From assembly GCA_045538465.1 (NCBI GenBank), contig JAZSRK010000090.1, positions 1 to 7,670 on the forward strand: a stretch of 7,670 nucleotides of DNA, given 5' to 3'. The notes under the pieces are model-generated. The model ran no database searches. It worked only from the letters and a program-made list of their open reading frames with translations, and was not told where the DNA came from. The position numbers were made by a program, and so were the translations under genes. The DNA is from Limiplasma sp045538465. Its GTDB lineage: Bacteria; Bacillota; Clostridia; Christensenellales; Aristaeellaceae. Shown here in pieces: positions 5,535 to 7,670 of this stretch. Each line of letters opens with the position of its first letter. Within the stretch, counting starts at the first letter, position 1.

Positions 5535-6541
5535 TGTGCCAGCTCCTGCTGGATGTAATCCAACTTCAAAAGGGTCTCCTTCACTTCCTCCACGGTAAGC
5601 AACTTGGTATTGGAAGAGTTGAACTCGGTGAGCGGATTGCGTTCCACATCGCCCTTGATCATGTACTTATCGTAGTTCAGGTCGCGGGAATCGGCAGGGA
5701 CACGGAAGAAATCGCCCATATCGATGGCGTTGACGCATTCTTCGTTGGTCAGCAGGGTCTCATACATTTTCTCGCCGTGACGGATGCCGATGATCTTGGT
5801 GGGCACATCCGCATTGAACAGTTCCTTTACCGCCTGAGCCAGCACACCGATGGTGCAGGCAGGCGCTTTTTTGACCAGAATATCGCCAGTGTGAGCATGC
5901 TCGAAGGCAAAGAGCACCAGATCCACAGCCTCTTCCAGACTCATGATAAAGCGAGTCATATCCGGGGCGGTAATGGTCATGGGCAAACCAGCCTTGATCT
6001 GGTCGATAAACAGCGGAATAACGGAACCGCGGGAGCACATCACATTGCCATAGCGGGTGCCGCAGATCAAAGTTTTATCAGGAGAAACCGTGCGGGACTT
6101 TGCCACAAACACCTTCTCCATCATAGCCTTGGAGGTGCCCATGGCGTTGATGGGATAGGCCGCCTTATCGGTGGACAGGCAGATCACTTTTTTTACACCG
6201 GCTTCAATGCAGGCGGTAAGTACGTTATCGGTACCCAGCACATTGGTCTTTACCGCTTCAATGGGGAAAAACTCGCAGGAGGGCACCTGCTTGAGGGCGG
6301 CAGCATGGAAAAGGTAATCCACGCCGTACATGGCGTTTCTTACACTGGCAATATCCCGCACATCGCCGATAAAATACTTGATCTTATCGTTATGGTAGAA
6401 ATGCCGCATATCATCCTGCTTCTTTTCATCACGGCTGAAAATGCGAATTTCTTTGATATCCGTATCCAAAAAGCGGCGCAAAACAGCTCCGCCAAAGGAA
6501 CCGGTACCACCAGTGATCATCAGTGTCTTTCCAGCAAACAT
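5519..6541 (-). CDS. capE: UDP-N-acetylglucosamine 4,6-dehydratase/5-epimerase, CapE/FnlA/WbjB type
   Basis: This NAD(P)-dependent extended SDR is predicted to convert UDP-GlcNAc to a UDP-4-keto-6-deoxy-HexNAc, the first step toward L-FucNAc-type sugars of capsule or surface glycans. It has 340 residues, with the cofactor loop GGTGSFG at 11-17 and AALKQVP at 81-87. The active-site segment STDKAAYPINAMGTSK spans 123-138, with Thr124, Asp125, Lys126 and Lys138. Met134 stands where PseB/FlaA1 and most SDRs have the catalytic Tyr, as in the CapE/WbjB branch. C-terminal RHGEKMYETLLTNEE (264-278) and RDLNYDKY (296-303) also fit that branch. The ATG at 6541 is chosen because GGAGG lies 9 nt upstream and MFAGKTLMITGG is the usual N-terminus; an in-frame TTG ten codons earlier has no family support. 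It starts 26 bp after purC. FnlB/FnlC-like partners are absent from the window. PseB-type activity is the main alternative. Confidence 0.92.
   Translation of the reverse strand: MFAGKTLMITGGTGSFGGAVLRRFLDTDIKEIRIFSRDEKKQDDMRHFYHNDKIKYFIGDVRDIASVRNAMYGVDYLFHAAALKQVPSCEFFPIEAVKTNVLGTDNVLTACIEAGVKKVICLSTDKAAYPINAMGTSKAMMEKVFVAKSRTVSPDKTLICGTRYGNVMCSRGSVIPLFIDQIKAGLPMTITAPDMTRFIMSLEEAVDLVLFAFEHAHTGDILVKKAPACTIGVLAQAVKELFNADVPTKIIGIRHGEKMYETLLTNEECVNAIDMGDFFRVPADSRDLNYDKYMIKGDVERNPLTEFNSSNTKLLTVEEVKETLLKLDYIQQELAQWNKK
5543..5547 (-). promoter_or_regulatory. Ribosome binding site deciding the GTG start of the acetyltransferase
   Basis: AGGAG on the minus strand sits inside the end of the dehydratase gene, 8 nt before the GTG at 5534. 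It lies 20 nt before the alternative ATG at 5522, which is too far for normal use. It therefore favours the GTG. Confidence 0.6.
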
Positions 6542-6550
6542 CGCAATATT

Positions 6551-6555
6551 CCTCC
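6551..6555 (-). promoter_or_regulatory. Ribosome binding site deciding the dehydratase start
   Basis: GGAGG on the minus strand, 9 nt before the ATG at 6541, lies in the 26-bp gap after purC. It rules against the in-frame TTG at 6571, which would place this site inside the coding region. Confidence 0.75.
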
Positions 6556-6567
6556 AATTTTCTTGGC

Positions 6568-7299
6568 TCAATCGTCGTTAGCTTTGAGAACGTCGCCTGT
6601 TAAGCGGTGCAGTATTTCGCGGTAGCCTTCCTCCACATCGCCCAAGTCTCTGCGGAAACGGTCGATATCCAGCGGCTCATGGGTCTTGGCATCCCAGAAA
6701 CGGCAAGTATCCGGGGAAACCTCATCTGCCAGCAGCACTTCGCCTTCGAAACGGCCAAATTCCAATTTGAAATCGATCAGCTCGATATTGATATCCCGCA
6801 TGCACTCGCCGACGATCTGGTTTACCTTCAGGCTCAGCTCTTCCATACGCTGGATCTCCTGCGGCGTAGCCAGCCCCAGCGCTGTAATGTGCGTCAGGTT
6901 AACAAGGGGATCGTCCTGCTCGGAATCCTTCAGGTTATACTCGATGACGGTATTGCGCAGATGGGTGCCATCCGGCTGACCGATGCGCTTGGCAAGGCTG
7001 CCGGCAACGATATTGCGCACTTTGACCGTTACCGGAATGATCTCCACCCGCTTTACCAACGAACAACGGTTGTCAATGCGTCGAATAAAATGGTTGGGCA
7101 CGCCATTTTCCGTCAGCAGGGTGAACATATGCTCACAGATCAGGTTGTTGATCTCACCCTTACCGATGATGCGGCCCCGCTTGAGACCGTGATAGGCAAA
7201 GGTCTCGTCCCGATAATAAACAACGGCTTCCTTGGGGTTTTCCGTGGCGTAGAGACGCTTGCCCTTGCCTTGGGTAATCAGGTTCGTAATGTCTTCCAT
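6568..7299 (-). CDS. purC: Phosphoribosylaminoimidazole-succinocarboxamide synthase (SAICAR synthetase)
   Basis: This enzyme joins CAIR and aspartate using ATP to form SAICAR in de novo purine synthesis, in the cytoplasm. It has 243 residues from the chosen ATG at 7299, the normal size for the family. Motifs in order are the nucleotide-binding start QGKGKRLYAT, LVKRVEIIPVTVKVRNIVAGSLAKR (the signature VKRVEIIPV...VRN.AGSL), DDPLVNLTHI, the second signature LIDFKLEFGRF and LADEVSPDTCRFWD. The early segment RDETFAYHGLKRG replaces the more common DDATAFNG-like form but keeps the layout. The ATG at 7314 would add MWGKH and has no Shine-Dalgarno. The inner ATG has GGGGGA 6 nt upstream and gives the normal N-terminus. 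No other pur gene lies in the window, so purC stands apart from a pur operon here and is followed by unrelated genes. Confidence 0.96.
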   Translation of the reverse strand: MEDITNLITQGKGKRLYATENPKEAVVYYRDETFAYHGLKRGRIIGKGEINNLICEHMFTLLTENGVPNHFIRRIDNRCSLVKRVEIIPVTVKVRNIVAGSLAKRIGQPDGTHLRNTVIEYNLKDSEQDDPLVNLTHITALGLATPQEIQRMEELSLKVNQIVGECMRDINIELIDFKLEFGRFEGEVLLADEVSPDTCRFWDAKTHEPLDIDRFRRDLGDVEEGYREILHRLTGDVLKANDD

Positions 7300-7315
7300 G
7301 TGTTTCCCCCACATG
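7297..7315 (-). repeat. Small inverted repeat around the purC ribosome site and start codon
   Basis: On the minus strand CATGTG and CACATG flank the 7-base loop GGGGAAA. The Shine-Dalgarno bases would lie in the loop, and the chosen ATG (7299) in the 3' arm; the alternative ATG (7314) is in the 5' arm. A six-pair stem is short and may be chance, but its placement over the start could affect initiation. Confidence 0.35.
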
Positions 7316-7344
7316 CTTCAAACTTAGGTGCCAAAATTCGACTC

Positions 7345-7373
7345 ATTGTAGCACGAACGGTACAACGGCGCAA
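7345..7373 (-). promoter_or_regulatory. Predicted sigma-A promoter of the purC-capE-acetyltransferase unit
   Basis: The -10 element TACAAT (7345-7350, five of six consensus bases) is preceded by TGC, giving an extended -10. The -35 is TTGCGC (7368-7373) with a 17-bp spacer. Transcription would start near 7337, leaving a leader of about 38 nt before the purC ATG, too short for a purine riboswitch. The promoter lies directly after the stop codon of the upstream small ORF. Confidence 0.6.
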
Positions 7374-7374
7374 G

Positions 7375-7620
7375 TCACATCTTCTTCTGTGCGGCGTTGA
7401 GCGCTTCTTCCACAGCCCGCAGCCAGTCGTTATCCTGATGGACGGGCTCCATGGTTTCTTCCGGCTCTTGTTCAGTAGCTTCTGCCACAGGTTCAGCCTG
7501 CTCCATAGGTGTGCTGGACAGGGCGGGACGCTCCGAACGGCGACGGGCGGGCTTGCCTTCTGTGTTCTTCTCCGCAGGGGACGTGGGACGGATCCACTTG
7601 AGATCAAAGTCGGAGGCCAA
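7375..7620 (-). CDS. Small acidic/Pro-rich hypothetical protein, start uncertain
   Basis: This is an 81-codon ORF that I do not recognise. The N-terminal part is basic and Pro-rich (FDLKWIRPTSP, then KPARRRSERP at 23-32). The middle is acidic (EQAEPVAEATEQEPEETMEP, 40-59), and the end DNDWLRAVEEALNAAQKKM looks like a short amphipathic helix. Codon choice resembles that of the neighbouring genes, with mostly G/C third positions, which supports real coding. No membrane segment or signal peptide is seen. The only in-frame start giving this length is a TTG with no clear Shine-Dalgarno; an in-frame TAA lies three codons upstream. The true protein could begin at an internal ATG (codon 39), or the 5' end could be broken or frameshifted near the window edge. 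The purC promoter begins right after its stop. Confidence 0.45.
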   Translation of the reverse strand: MASDFDLKWIRPTSPAEKNTEGKPARRRSERPALSSTPMEQAEPVAEATEQEPEETMEPVHQDNDWLRAVEEALNAAQKKM

Positions 7621-7622
7621 GC

Positions 7623-7642
7623 GGTCTTAGGAAGACAAGACC
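7623..7642. repeat. Short inverted repeat upstream of the small hypothetical ORF
   Basis: GGTCTT and AAGACC arms of 6 bp flank an 8-base loop, just before the TTG start of the small ORF. No T-run follows on either strand, so it is not a convincing terminator. Apart from it, the last 50 bases of the window show nothing that can be assigned, except a 13-codon open stretch ending in TAA that could be the tail of an upstream gene. Confidence 0.3.
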
Positions 7643-7670
7643 TGATAACAACTCCTTGGCTCACAGAAAG

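Noticed and set aside
6542..6571. Ten-codon N-terminal extension of the dehydratase from a TTG
   Set aside because: The Shine-Dalgarno GGAGG lies within it and points to the ATG at 6541, which gives the usual N-terminus of the family.
7320..7365. TTCG and CGAA elements flanking the purC -10, resembling PurR PurBoxes
   Set aside because: As I recall the Bacillus arrangement, the orientation and flanking bases do not fit, and PurR boxes are mainly a Bacilli feature. Two four-base matches are too weak.
7300..7374. Possible purine riboswitch ahead of purC
   Set aside because: The predicted leader is only about 38 nt, too short for a purine or guanidine-type aptamer, and no conserved core is seen.
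7278..7664. 128-codon minus-strand frame with a GTG start at the right end
   Set aside because: It runs through the purC promoter and into purC, is Ser/Arg/Pro-rich, and competes with the more gene-like 81-codon frame.

Overview
The window reads as a stretch of chromosome from an anaerobic Gram-positive bacterium. A gut Clostridia member of the Oscillospiraceae/Ruminococcaceae type is my best guess. This rests on moderately high GC, purine-rich Shine-Dalgarno sites (AGGAGGA, AAGGAG, GGAGG), GTG as well as ATG starts, and a membrane-bound biotin decarboxylase set of the kind found in fermenting Firmicutes. The taxonomic guess is inference only; no search was run. All recognisable genes lie on the minus strand, so transcription runs from high to low coordinates.

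Right-hand block (about 7670 to 4728). A small uncharacterised acidic/Pro-rich ORF (81 codons from a TTG) is followed by a good extended -10 promoter at 7345-7373. Downstream come purC (SAICAR synthetase, purine synthesis), a UDP-GlcNAc 4,6-dehydratase/5-epimerase of the CapE/FnlA/WbjB type (nucleotide-sugar synthesis), and a GNAT-family acetyltransferase that overlaps the end of the dehydratase gene. These three are tightly packed and probably co-transcribed, although their functions are unrelated.

Middle (4549-4727). This 179-bp gap has no gene and no clear terminator. It holds an almost perfect 24-bp inverted repeat 34 bp upstream of the next start codon and probably carries the control region of the next operon.

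Left-hand block (4548 to the left edge). Five genes form a compact operon for a sodium-pumping, biotin-dependent decarboxylase. They are an acyl-CoA-type carboxyltransferase, the small single-span gamma/delta subunit (OadG), a stand-alone biotin carrier protein with an Ala/Pro/Val linker, the multi-span sodium-pump beta subunit (OadB), and an OadA/PycB-type oxaloacetate/pyruvate carboxyltransferase cut off by the window edge after 316 residues. The order carboxyltransferase-delta-biotin-beta is that of methylmalonyl-CoA decarboxylase (mmdA-D-C-B). The added fifth gene means the locus encodes counterparts of all three Propionibacterium transcarboxylase parts (12S, 1.3S, 5S) together with a sodium pump. 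A reasonable model is that CO2 is moved from oxaloacetate and/or an acyl-CoA onto the shared biotin protein, then either passed to the other acceptor or released by OadB with sodium export. The pump subunit keeps every catalytic residue I could map. The acyl-CoA carboxyltransferase keeps its CoA-side half, but its biotin-side half is clearly divergent, and this is the most interesting point in the window.

No tRNA, rRNA, insertion sequence, CRISPR array or clear intrinsic terminator was seen.
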